Of a stretch of 6,928 bases of DNA, positions 1 through 5,077 are shown in pieces. Location of the stretch: NCBI GenBank assembly GCA_003566335.1, contig PXDR01000093.1:1-6928 (forward strand), written 5' to 3'. Position numbers and translations under genes: made by a program. Origin of the DNA: Cyanobacteria bacterium T3Sed10_344R1. Its GTDB lineage: Bacteria; Cyanobacteriota; Cyanobacteriia; Phormidesmidales; Phormidesmidaceae. The notes under the pieces were generated by a model. The model worked only from the letters and a program-made list of their open reading frames with translations, ran no database searches and was not told where the DNA came from. Position 1 is the stretch's first letter. Every line of letters starts with the position of its first letter.

Positions 1-140
1 CCCGCCGGGGCGGCTTGGTGCAGGGAAAGTGCGATCGCACCCACTGCCACCAGCAACCACAGCCCCTTGGCAGAAAACCACCCAGGCCGCACTGGGGGCA
101 AAGCGGACGGCAGCGATGGGGGCGAAGACGCCTGGGCCAT
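1..140 (-). CDS. phnE: ABC transporter permease, PhnE-like (N-terminal part, runs off the window)
   Basis: Only the first 46 codons are present; the gene continues past position 1. The ATG at 140-138 shares its A with the TAA stop of the preceding ATPase gene, and a GGAAG ribosome-binding-like stretch sits 4 bases upstream (149-145), so this start is well supported. The product begins with a proline- and serine-rich cytoplasmic tail of about 25 residues. A hydrophobic segment follows at about residues 26-40 (GLWLLVAVGAIALSL), fitting the first membrane helix of an inner-membrane permease. No permease motif such as the EAA loop falls within the window. The PhnE call rests mainly on position: third gene after a PhnD-like binding protein and a PhnC-like ATPase, the usual make-up of these importers. 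It would form the membrane channel of that system. Confidence 0.72.
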   Translation of the reverse strand, partial: MAQASSPPSLPSALPPVRPGWFSAKGLWLLVAVGAIALSLHQAAPA

Positions 141-970
141 TAGTCTTCCAGTCGATAGAGATCAGCAATCATTGATTCCGACACCTGATCCGTCGGGGCA
201 TCGAACAACAGCCGCCCCTGTTTGAGACCAACCATGCGATCGCAGTGACTGCGAGCAAACCCAATATCGTGCAGGCTGACCACCAAGGTCTTACCGGTCT
301 GATCACAGAGCCGCCGCAGTAAGTCCATCAAGTCCCGCGATCGCTCCGGATCGACACTAGAAATAGGCTCATCCGCCAAAATCACCTGGGGATCCTGCAC
401 CAACACCCGAGCCAGCGCCACCCGCTGCTGCTGTCCCCCCGACAGTCGATCCACCCGCACCTGGCGCTTTTCCGCGATCCCCACTTGGGTCAGGGCTTGG
501 GTCGCCTGGGCCACTCCCAGGGGCCAAACCAACGACCAAGTCGCCTTCCACAACGGCCAGCGGCCCAACTGTCCCGCATTCACATTATTCAGCACCGATA
601 AATTCATCACCAGGTGATGCTGCTGGTAGACCGTGCCGATTTGCCGCTGCACCCGCCGCAAAGCTCGGGGCCGCAGTTTGCTCAGGGCATAGCCTAAGGC
701 CCACACCTCCCCCGTTGACGGGGTGAGGGTGCCATTCAGCAGATTCAGTAGGGTACTTTTGCCCGCCCCGCTGGAGCCCACCAGCGCCACCCGCTCACCG
801 GGATAAATCGTCAGGTTGATCTCCTCCAGGGCGGTGAAGTCGCCAAACTGTCGCCCCACCTGCTGCAGCTGGAAAATCGCCGCTTGCTGAGCCGAACCAG
901 GGCCGACCTGAACGGGGCTCGACTGTCCCCCTCTACTGGAGTCTGAGATTGATCCTGGCGTCGAATTCAC
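140..970 (-). CDS. phnC: ABC transporter ATPase, PhnC-like (phosphonate/oxyanion importer)
   Basis: This is the cytoplasmic ATPase that powers the importer encoded with its neighbours. All the nucleotide-binding motifs are visible in the 276-residue product: Walker A GSSGAGKST at 65-73, Q-loop glutamine near 116-117 (TVYQQHHL), signature LSGGQ at 176-180, Walker B VILADEP at 196-202, D-loop SSVD at 204-207 and switch histidine H234. The length and the YQQHHLV..LSVL region fit the PhnC family (phosphonate-type ABC ATPases). The start is a GTG whose TG lies inside the TGA stop of the upstream phnD-like gene (GTGA overlap). No strong Shine-Dalgarno sequence precedes it, so translational coupling is likely. 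There is a polar extension of about 30 residues before the usual family start (IFQLQQVG); no better in-frame start lies inside it. The ATPase assignment is firm; the substrate is not determined by this subunit. Confidence 0.92.
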   Translation of the reverse strand: MNSTPGSISDSSRGGQSSPVQVGPGSAQQAAIFQLQQVGRQFGDFTALEEINLTIYPGERVALVGSSGAGKSTLLNLLNGTLTPSTGEVWALGYALSKLRPRALRRVQRQIGTVYQQHHLVMNLSVLNNVNAGQLGRWPLWKATWSLVWPLGVAQATQALTQVGIAEKRQVRVDRLSGGQQQRVALARVLVQDPQVILADEPISSVDPERSRDLMDLLRRLCDQTGKTLVVSLHDIGFARSHCDRMVGLKQGRLLFDAPTDQVSESMIADLYRLED

Positions 971-1893
971 TGGATTTGACCAATTTCACGACCGATTTCC
1001 TCCACCGCGTCATAGTTTGAATTCTCGGTGGGAATAAACTGCTCAGCCCCAAACAGAGCTAGAATCTCCGCCTGCTCCGGGTCATTGGCATCGAGGGCCA
1101 GCAGAGCCGCCTGCACCTGTTCGATGAAGCCCTCCCCGTAGCGTTCTTCCACGCTGGGGTTAATCAGCCAGTGATAGTTGAAATATTCCGGCGTTCGCCA
1201 AATCTGCTGCACCCGACTTTCGTCCACCTCGCCCGCCGCCAGTCGGTCTAGCCAGACCTGCTCATTCAGCACGCCCACTTCGTAGGTGCCCGCTTCCACC
1301 AACTGCAAAATCGCGTCGTGGTTGCCGGAAAAGCCCGGCTCACCGCGAAAATCTTCTAGCGTCACCCCGCCCTGCTCTAGAAAGTACTGGGGCATCAGTC
1401 GTCCCGAGGTCGAGGACTCGCTGCCAAAGGTAAAGCTGCGGCCTTTGAGCTGTTCTAAGTCCTCAATGCCGGTGAGTTCGGGAATGCCGCTGTCTGCGTT
1501 GGCGATAAAAATACTGTGGAATCCAGCGTCAATGTCTCGCTGGGCAATCGCCTGGGCTCCCTCCACCTGAATCCGGGCCTGCACCCCGGTTACCGCGCCA
1601 AACCACACCAGGTCTAGATCCCCTAGGCGAAAGGCGGTAACGGAGGCCGTGTAGTCGGTCACGGGGCGATATTCCACCGGTACCCCTAGCTCCGCTTCTA
1701 GGTAGTCGGCCAGCTTGCTGTAGAGCCGCTGCAACAGTTCTGCATCTTGGTCGGGGATCGCCCCGACAGTGAGGGGCGCTTCAGCAGAATCGCCACTGGT
1801 CTGAGTCGGGCTATCGCCGGAGCCGCAGGCGGCTAGGGGCAGGGTCAGTAGGAGACCGGAGAGGGCGGCAAGGAAGGTACGGCGGCAGAACAT
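967..1893 (-). CDS. phnD: Periplasmic substrate-binding lipoprotein, PhnD family (phosphonate or putative selenate)
   Basis: This 308-residue solute-binding lipoprotein delivers substrate to the permease. I chose the ATG at 1893 because it gives a textbook lipoprotein signal: MFCRR, a hydrophobic core, and lipobox LAAC with C23 as the lipidated residue. The open frame runs back to an ATG at 1977, but those 28 extra residues would bury the signal peptide. The RRTFLAAL stretch also resembles a twin-arginine motif, so Tat export is possible. The body has PhnD-family hallmarks: VTDYTASVTAFRLGDLDLVWFG, FGSESSTSGRLMP near 156-168, and C-terminal FIPTENSNY. From memory, the combination AIPDQ...LQRLY, QRDID..FHS, EPGFSG.HDA and IWRTPEYFNYHW looks more like the group annotated as putative selenate ABC transporter binding proteins than E. 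coli PhnD. Family confidence is high; substrate is open (phosphonate, phosphite, selenate or similar oxyanion). It is the first gene of the operon with phnC and phnE. Confidence 0.88.
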   Translation of the reverse strand: MFCRRTFLAALSGLLLTLPLAACGSGDSPTQTSGDSAEAPLTVGAIPDQDAELLQRLYSKLADYLEAELGVPVEYRPVTDYTASVTAFRLGDLDLVWFGAVTGVQARIQVEGAQAIAQRDIDAGFHSIFIANADSGIPELTGIEDLEQLKGRSFTFGSESSTSGRLMPQYFLEQGGVTLEDFRGEPGFSGNHDAILQLVEAGTYEVGVLNEQVWLDRLAAGEVDESRVQQIWRTPEYFNYHWLINPSVEERYGEGFIEQVQAALLALDANDPEQAEILALFGAEQFIPTENSNYDAVEEIGREIGQIQ

Positions 1894-2022
1894 AAGGTCA
1901 AGAATGAATGGAGACGGAACTAGAGGATCGGCGCTCCCTAGCCAAGAGACCGTAGCAAGTTTCTCAGGTCGCAGCAATCCCCCTAGCCCCCATTAGAGCA
2001 GGATTGGGTGGCTTGGTGGCAC

Positions 2023-2071
2023 AGAGCAAAGCGCTGTAGAACAGAGCGCTATAGTTGCTCTGATGCTTTGC
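2023..2071. promoter_or_regulatory. Nested direct and inverted repeats in the divergent phnD/sfsA intergenic region
   Basis: The 191-base gap between the divergent phnD-like and sfsA starts holds a compact repeat cluster. AGCGCTGTAG (2030-2039) and AGCGCTATAG (2045-2054) are direct repeats offset by 15 bases. AGAGCAA (2023-2029) and TTGCTCT (2055-2061) form an inverted repeat around them, with the self-complementary AGCGCT hexamers adding to a stem. GCAAAGC (2026-2032) can alternatively pair with GCTTTGC (2065-2071). TATAGT at 2050-2055 is a plausible sigma-70 -10 box for sfsA, placing the repeats across the promoter. An operator for either gene, or a leader hairpin of sfsA, would fit. No regulator can be named. 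Confidence 0.4.
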
Positions 2072-2084
2072 GGATGCTGGGTCT

Positions 2085-2924
2085 ATGAGTTCTGAGTCAC
2101 GAGAAACTAAATCACCGGGGGCTGAATCGCCAGGATCCCAGTCGCCAGGATCCCCGTCACCAGACCCTAAGGCCAGTACCCCAACGATCCCAGCCTGGCA
2201 TTATCCCCTACCGCCCCTATTGCCAGGGCGATTGGTCAAACGCTATAAGCGCTTTCTGGCAGATATTGAGCTAGAGACCGGAGAGCTGATTACGGCTCAC
2301 TGTCCCAATACCGGGCCAATGACCGGCATCTCGGCGGTGGATAGCCGGGTGATGGTGTCCCGCAGCGATAACCCTAAGCGCAAGCTGGCCTATACCTGGG
2401 AACTGGTGGAGGTTCACGATACGCAGCCGACCTGGGTAGGGGTGAATACTGCCCTGCCCAACCGAGTGGTGCGGGCTGCCCTAGAAGCGCGGCTGTGGCC
2501 GGAACTAGCGGATTATCAAACCCTGCGGTCTGAGGTGGTTTATGGCTGCGATCGCAAGAGCCGCATCGACTTCATGCTCACTGGGGCCGACGGCATACCC
2601 ACCTACATCGAAGTCAAAAGCACCACCTGGGCCAAAGGCGATCGCGCCCTGTTCCCCGACACCGTCACGACCCGAGGCCAAAAGCATCTGCGAGAACTGA
2701 TGGGCCTAGAGGCTGAGGCCAAAGCGGTGATGCTGTATTTCATCAACCGAGGCGACTGCCAGGTGTTTTCGCCAGGGGACGAAGCCGACCCCGAGTATGG
2801 CGATCTGCTGCGCCAGGCAGCGGCAGCCGGGGTGACGATTCTGCCTTACCAGTTTCACCTCACCCCTGACGGGTTGACCTATCAGGGCAAAATCCCGGTC
2901 GATCTGTCCCGTAGCGTCCCGTAA
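2085..2924 (+). CDS. sfsA: SfsA family protein (sugar fermentation stimulation protein homologue)
   Basis: The product has 279 residues; SfsA proteins are usually about 230-240. The family body begins around residue 42 (PPLLPGRLVKRYKRFLADIEL), followed by the OB-fold region with TAHCPNTGPMTG at 70-81. The C-terminal half carries the nuclease-like (PD-(D/E)XK-type) core: SRIDF with D162, YIEVKST with E176 and K178, and then ALFPDTVTTRGQKHLREL (188-205), a hallmark stretch of the family. E. coli SfsA is a DNA-binding protein linked to maltose metabolism; its role in cyanobacteria is not settled. The extra length is a polar Ser/Pro-rich tail made of SPGxx repeats (residues 10-29). No ATG, GTG or TTG fits better at the family start, so I kept the ATG at 2085, although the upstream sequence (GATGCTGGGTCT) is a weak ribosome-binding site. 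The gene is transcribed divergently from the transporter operon. Confidence 0.93.
   Translation: MSSESRETKSPGAESPGSQSPGSPSPDPKASTPTIPAWHYPLPPLLPGRLVKRYKRFLADIELETGELITAHCPNTGPMTGISAVDSRVMVSRSDNPKRKLAYTWELVEVHDTQPTWVGVNTALPNRVVRAALEARLWPELADYQTLRSEVVYGCDRKSRIDFMLTGADGIPTYIEVKSTTWAKGDRALFPDTVTTRGQKHLRELMGLEAEAKAVMLYFINRGDCQVFSPGDEADPEYGDLLRQAAAAGVTILPYQFHLTPDGLTYQGKIPVDLSRSVP
2112..2171 (+). repeat. 15-bp tandem repeat (four units) inside the 5' end of sfsA
   Basis: Four consecutive 15-base units start at 2112, 2127, 2142 and 2157. The middle two, TCGCCAGGATCCCAG and TCGCCAGGATCCCCG, differ at one base; the outer two are diverged. Each unit is five codons, so the array stays in frame and encodes SPGAE, SPGSQ, SPGSP and SPDPK. 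A unit gain or loss would only change the length of the disordered N-terminal tail. Confidence 0.85.
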
Positions 2925-3000
2925 ACCTGGTGTGGAGATCTGGCCCGGAAATCCGCCACAACTGGACTGTTCAGGCTGAACAATCGACCGCCGAACACGG

Positions 3001-3056
3001 GAAAATTTACAATCCCCAAATTGGGATCAGATTTTGCAATTCTTATCTTCTAACCG
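3001..3056. other. AT-rich stretch flanking the DnaA-box-like array (possible unwinding element)
   Basis: This stretch is clearly richer in A and T than the surrounding genes (AAAATTTACAATCC, GATTTTGCAATTCTTATC) and contains the small palindrome CCCAAATTGGG at 3015-3025. It directly abuts the phased DnaA-box-like array on its left. If that array is an origin, this would be the natural candidate for the duplex-unwinding element; the moderately AT-rich DNA on the right (3137-3240) is an alternative. This is inference from composition and position only. Confidence 0.35.
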
Positions 3057-3058
3057 AG

Positions 3059-3135
3059 TTTTCCCCACGAAATCCACATGGTCTCCACAGATTTTCCCAG
3101 GCTTTTCCACAGACTGACCCGGAGTTTTCCACAGA
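3059..3135 (+). other. 11-bp-phased array of DnaA-box-like motifs (candidate replication origin or DnaA target)
   Basis: Cut into 11-base units from 3059, the sequence reads TTTTCCCCACG, AAATCCACATG, GTCTCCACAGA, TTTTCCCAGGC, TTTTCCACAGA, CTGACCCGGAG, TTTTCCACAGA. Two units (3103-3111 and 3125-3133) are exact TTTTCCACA, the form of the DnaA box reported for cyanobacterial origins. The others keep the CCACA or TTTTCC half, and only the sixth is poor. All motifs point the same way on about one helical turn of spacing, so DnaA protomers could line up on one face of the DNA. The array sits in a gene-free region beside AT-rich DNA. Against a chromosomal origin: neither dnaA nor dnaN is in the window. 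Alternatives are a DnaA-regulated promoter, a DnaA titration site or a plasmid-type iteron array. Confidence 0.5.
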
Positions 3136-3307
3136 TTTCAACGCAATCATACGGCTCCTGAGGTTTTGCCCACCATTTTCAGATAAGCCGCCTTTTTCCT
3201 GAGAAATTCCTCGTTTTCATGAAGTTATGTAAATGAAAAGCGCTTCAAAGGCCCATTCTGTCGTAAACCTTGATTTTCTTGGAAGGATTCTGCAACGGTT
3301 CGCAACA

Positions 3308-3338
3308 TTGACAACCCTCCCCCCAGGTAGCGCACAAT
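3308..3338 (+). promoter_or_regulatory. Possible sigma-70 promoter upstream of the predicted structured RNA
   Basis: An exact TTGACA lies at 3308-3313. The best -10-like hexamer is CACAAT at 3333-3338, with a 19-base spacer, longer than ideal. Transcription would start near 3345, about 10 bases before the first arm of the nested inverted repeats. It could serve both that RNA and the DUF2811-like gene. Weak evidence beyond the perfect -35 box. Confidence 0.3.
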
Positions 3339-3354
3339 GATGCGACCGACCTAC

Positions 3355-3476
3355 ACAAGCGCTCTGTCTTGCGCCGTATATCTGCCCTCCTAACACCCAC
3401 AATTTTGGGGAGTGTGACAGATAGGCCCAAGACGGATTGGCGCAAGCTTGGCTTGTCAAAAAGCAGCTCATTTTTT
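3355..3476 (+). ncRNA. Candidate structured RNA (nested rod-like fold) or long 5' leader
   Basis: Four nested complementary pairs line up in order: ACAAGC 3355-3360 with GCTTGT 3451-3456; CTTGCGCC 3368-3375 with GGCGCAAG 3439-3446; TATCTG 3379-3384 with CAGATA 3418-3423; and ACACCC 3393-3398 with GGAGTGT (3409-3415, one bulged A). Together they form an interrupted rod of about 100 nt, followed by six T at 3471-3476. The asymmetric internal loop exposes CCCTCCTA (3385-3392), which could pair with Shine-Dalgarno sequences. I do not see the conserved cores of SRP RNA, tmRNA or RNase P RNA. It may be a free small RNA or the leader of the gene starting at 3579. The pairing is seen; transcription is inferred. 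Confidence 0.38.
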
Positions 3477-3490
3477 GTCCGACCTTCTGT

Positions 3491-3517
3491 GGCGGGCCGC
3501 TCTGTCTACGGCCTGCT
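3491..3517 (+). other. Hairpin in the leader of the DUF2811-like gene
   Basis: GGCGGGCCG (3491-3499) pairs with CGGCCTGCT (3509-3517) over nine base pairs, two of them G-U when read as plus-strand RNA, with a nine-base loop. A T5 run follows 13 bases later (3531-3535), too far for a classical terminator. It may be an attenuator or an extra domain of the structured RNA just upstream. Confidence 0.35.
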
Positions 3518-3578
3518 GCATTCTCGGCGCTTTTTGACCCCGATCAACTGTCCCTGCTGCAACTCATTGAGGTTTCCG

Positions 3579-3779
3579 ATGCAAGTCACCGTCAGTATCC
3601 TGGCCGAAATTCCCGAAGAACTCCACGAGTCCCTCAAGCAATACCTAGACACCCATCCCGCTTGGGATCAAGATCGGGTGTTTTCGGCAGCCCTCTCCCT
3701 GTTCTTGCTGCAAAACGGCGAGAGCGATCGCAGAGCGTCCCGCATCTACTTAGACACCCTGTTTAATTACGCTGCGTAA
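3579..3779 (+). CDS. DUF2811-like small protein, ribbon-helix-helix-like architecture
   Basis: This 66-residue protein starts at the ATG at 3579, which has GAGG six bases upstream (3569-3572). The frame stays open back to 3369, but the extra 70 residues look non-coding and overlap the predicted RNA. The sequence (VTVSILAEIPEELHESL near 3-19, FSAALSLFLLQNG near 35-47, SDRR near 49-52) matches my memory of the DUF2811 family of small cyanobacterial proteins of unknown function. The layout is a beta strand (about 2-9), a helix (13-23), a turn with WDQDR (29-33) and a second helix (about 33-46). This resembles ribbon-helix-helix DNA-binding proteins, in which two strands pair into a dimer that reads the major groove. 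That resemblance is my inference. No toxin gene follows within 470 bases, so a toxin-antitoxin pair is not indicated. Confidence 0.8.
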   Translation: MQVTVSILAEIPEELHESLKQYLDTHPAWDQDRVFSAALSLFLLQNGESDRRASRIYLDTLFNYAA

Positions 3780-3787
3780 TTCAGCAG

Positions 3788-3812
3788 CCTGATTAACCTG
3801 CCCTGATTAACC
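3788..3812 (+). repeat. Short direct repeat downstream of the DUF2811-like gene
   Basis: CCTGATTAACC occurs at 3788-3798 and again at 3802-3812, a 14-base period. Two copies only; it may be replication slippage or a small binding site. Confidence 0.4.
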
Positions 3813-3832
3813 CGCTCTGAAGCTTCCTGTAC

Positions 3833-3871
3833 TTGCGGCTCAATGGCTTAAATAGCGTCATTGGGCCGCAA
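3833..3871 (+). terminator. Strong hairpin, possible transcription end of the DUF2811-like gene
   Basis: Thirteen-base arms at 3833-3845 (TTGCGGCTCAATG) and 3859-3871 (CATTGGGCCGCAA) pair completely, counting one G-U, around a 13-base loop. It lies 53 bases after the stop codon at 3779. There is no T-run after the second arm, so it is not a classical intrinsic terminator; an RNA-stabilising hairpin or a dispersed palindromic repeat is equally likely. The G-U pair works only for plus-strand RNA. Confidence 0.45.
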
Positions 3872-4250
3872 TGCTGTTATGGGCAGGCAGTCGCAGAAAA
3901 ACTTAGGGACTTGTTAAGGATTGGCAGCAAAGTTCATATTGCTGGGTTCGCCACCAGCAGGCAGTTCTTCAGCCTAGCGCCCCGTACTCCATCAAGGTCG
4001 GCTCTACTCAATCGCCAGAAGTCCCTGACAGAAGTTAATTCAGACGATGGCAGGCGATAAGAATCCAGCCCTAACCCCGGCCCAAGTTGCGGATCAGGGA
4101 GTTGCGATCGCACCCCCATCCCAGCCAAATATTGGTTTCTCTCTCCCAATTCCGTCTCGGGGATCATTCGCCTCCCCAGAAAAGGGTGTAGTGCTACCTA
4201 TCACATTGGGTATGATGAATAGGAAGTCCTTAACTATTCCGTAACCTCTT
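3872..4250. other. Gene-free stretch before the PHP gene
   Basis: I see no supportable gene here. Short open frames on both strands have no family resemblance and no ribosome-binding site. The stretch contains one HIP1 octamer (4104-4111), an 8-bp inverted repeat AGGGACTT/AAGTCCCT with arms 107 bases apart (3905-3912 and 4019-4026), and a possible promoter near its right end. Confidence 0.5.
4211..4216 (+). promoter_or_regulatory. Possible -10 box of the PHP gene
   Basis: TATGAT, preceded by TTGGG, lies 34 bases before the ATG at 4251. No good -35 is seen 17 bases upstream (GTAGTG), but an imperfect palindrome GTAGTGCTAC (4188-4197) occupies that place and could bind an activator or repressor. 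Confidence 0.35.
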
Positions 4251-4985
4251 ATGACGGTTAGTCCGGCGATCGCTTCTGCCCGGAACCGAGAAACGCCGCA
4301 AAGCACCCTGGCACTCAAGCAGATTTTTAAAGCAGTCAATGCCGAGAGCTGCCCACATTTCTATAACTTCCACATGCACACCGTCTGCTCAGACGGTCGC
4401 TTGACCCCCGAGGCTTTGATGGAACAATCGGTCGCCATTCAGCTTTTGGGCATGGCTATCACCGACCACCACAGCATCGCAGGCTACAAACGTGCCCTCA
4501 CCTGGATGGAAGACTGGCGCTGGAGGCATCCGGCCTCTTTGGGCGGACGCAACCGCAACCGCAATCGTCTACCGCGAATTTGGCCAGGGGTAGAAATTAA
4601 CGGGCTGCTCGCCGAAACCGAAGTGCACCTCTTGGGTTATGGCTTCCGGCCCGATGCCGTCGAAATGGAGCCCTACCTACAAAGTGGGGGGGCACTCGGG
4701 GAACTGCGGCAAGCCCACAAAATTATCAACGCCATCCAAAGCGCCGGAGGACTCGCTGTCCTGGCCCACCCGGCTCGCTATCGCACCCGGGTTGATGTCT
4801 TGATTACCGCCGCCGCCCATCTCGGCATTGACGGCGTCGAGACCTACTACGCCTACGACAACCCAGAAGAATGGCGACCCAGCCCCCGACAAACGGCGGC
4901 AGTCTCTGAGTTGGCCGACCAGTTTGGGCTATTGAGCACCTGCGGGACAGACACCCACGGCCCAAACCTGCTGCGACGACTCTAG
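4251..4985 (+). CDS. PHP domain metal-dependent hydrolase (phosphoesterase family)
   Basis: This 244-residue protein is an intact PHP domain, the metal-dependent phosphoesterase fold also found in DNA polymerase III alpha subunits and histidinol phosphatases. The ligands appear in the usual order: HMHTVCSDG (H41, H43, D48), TDHH (H73, H74), GVEI (E115), H126 in TEVHLLGY, LAHPARYR (H173) and CGTDTHG (D234, H236). All nine metal-binding positions look present. Family members range from nucleoside 3',5'-bisphosphate phosphatases and RNase AM to uncharacterised enzymes; the sequence does not decide between them. An Arg/Asn-rich insert (RNRNRNR at 100-106) interrupts the domain before IWPGVEI. The ATG at 4251 agrees with the family N-terminus as I remember it (ALKQIF...FHMHT), although no Shine-Dalgarno sequence precedes it. 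It stands alone, with repeat-rich gaps on both sides. Confidence 0.92.
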   Translation: MTVSPAIASARNRETPQSTLALKQIFKAVNAESCPHFYNFHMHTVCSDGRLTPEALMEQSVAIQLLGMAITDHHSIAGYKRALTWMEDWRWRHPASLGGRNRNRNRLPRIWPGVEINGLLAETEVHLLGYGFRPDAVEMEPYLQSGGALGELRQAHKIINAIQSAGGLAVLAHPARYRTRVDVLITAAAHLGIDGVETYYAYDNPEEWRPSPRQTAAVSELADQFGLLSTCGTDTHGPNLLRRL

Positions 4986-5030
4986 GACATCGTCAACATT
5001 GCAGATTCGGGTTCAGATTGGTGTTCTCGC

Positions 5031-5060
5031 AGGTTGGGTGAAACGCAGTGAAACCCAACA
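5031..5060. repeat. Dispersed cyanobacterial palindrome (GTTGGGT type)
   Basis: GTTGGGT (5033-5039) and ACCCAAC (5053-5059) flank GAAACGCAGTGAA. The element strongly resembles the GTAGGTTGGGT...AACCCAAC palindromes scattered through intergenic DNA of many cyanobacteria. It lies about 50 bases beyond the PHP stop codon and may act as an RNA hairpin at the transcript end. It is also downstream of the convergent mini-gene at 5078-5197. Confidence 0.65.
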
Positions 5061-5077
5061 GCAGCCAGCTTTCTTTG

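Larger units (their letters stand above)
31..4273. repeat. HIP1 octamers (GCGATCGC), eight copies
   Basis: Exact copies lie at 31-38, 236-243, 337-344, 2548-2555, 2638-2645, 3724-3731, 4104-4111 and 4266-4273. Chance would give well under one in this length. HIP1 is the highly iterated palindrome of many cyanobacterial genomes. I found no copy after 4273, although the right third carries other repeat types. Confidence 0.9.

Noticed and set aside
1894..1977. Longer start for the PhnD-like protein (ATG at 1977)
   Set aside because: It would put 28 residues before a clear lipoprotein signal peptide.
2930..3202. Open frame of 90 codons, plus strand, downstream of sfsA
   Set aside because: It spans the AT-rich stretch and the DnaA-box-like array, has no ribosome-binding site and no family resemblance; the periodic DNA motif explains the sequence better.
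3217..3471. Minus-strand open frame of 84 codons
   Set aside because: No homology signal or ribosome-binding site; antisense to the predicted RNA region.
3369..3578. Upstream in-frame extension of the DUF2811-like protein (70 residues)
   Set aside because: Low-quality composition, overlaps the nested inverted repeats, and the downstream ATG at 3579 has GAGG at proper spacing and matches the family N-terminus.
4047..4244. Plus-strand open frame of 65 codons before the PHP gene
   Set aside because: Pro/Ser-rich, no recognisable motif or ribosome-binding site; also contains a HIP1 octamer and the putative PHP promoter.
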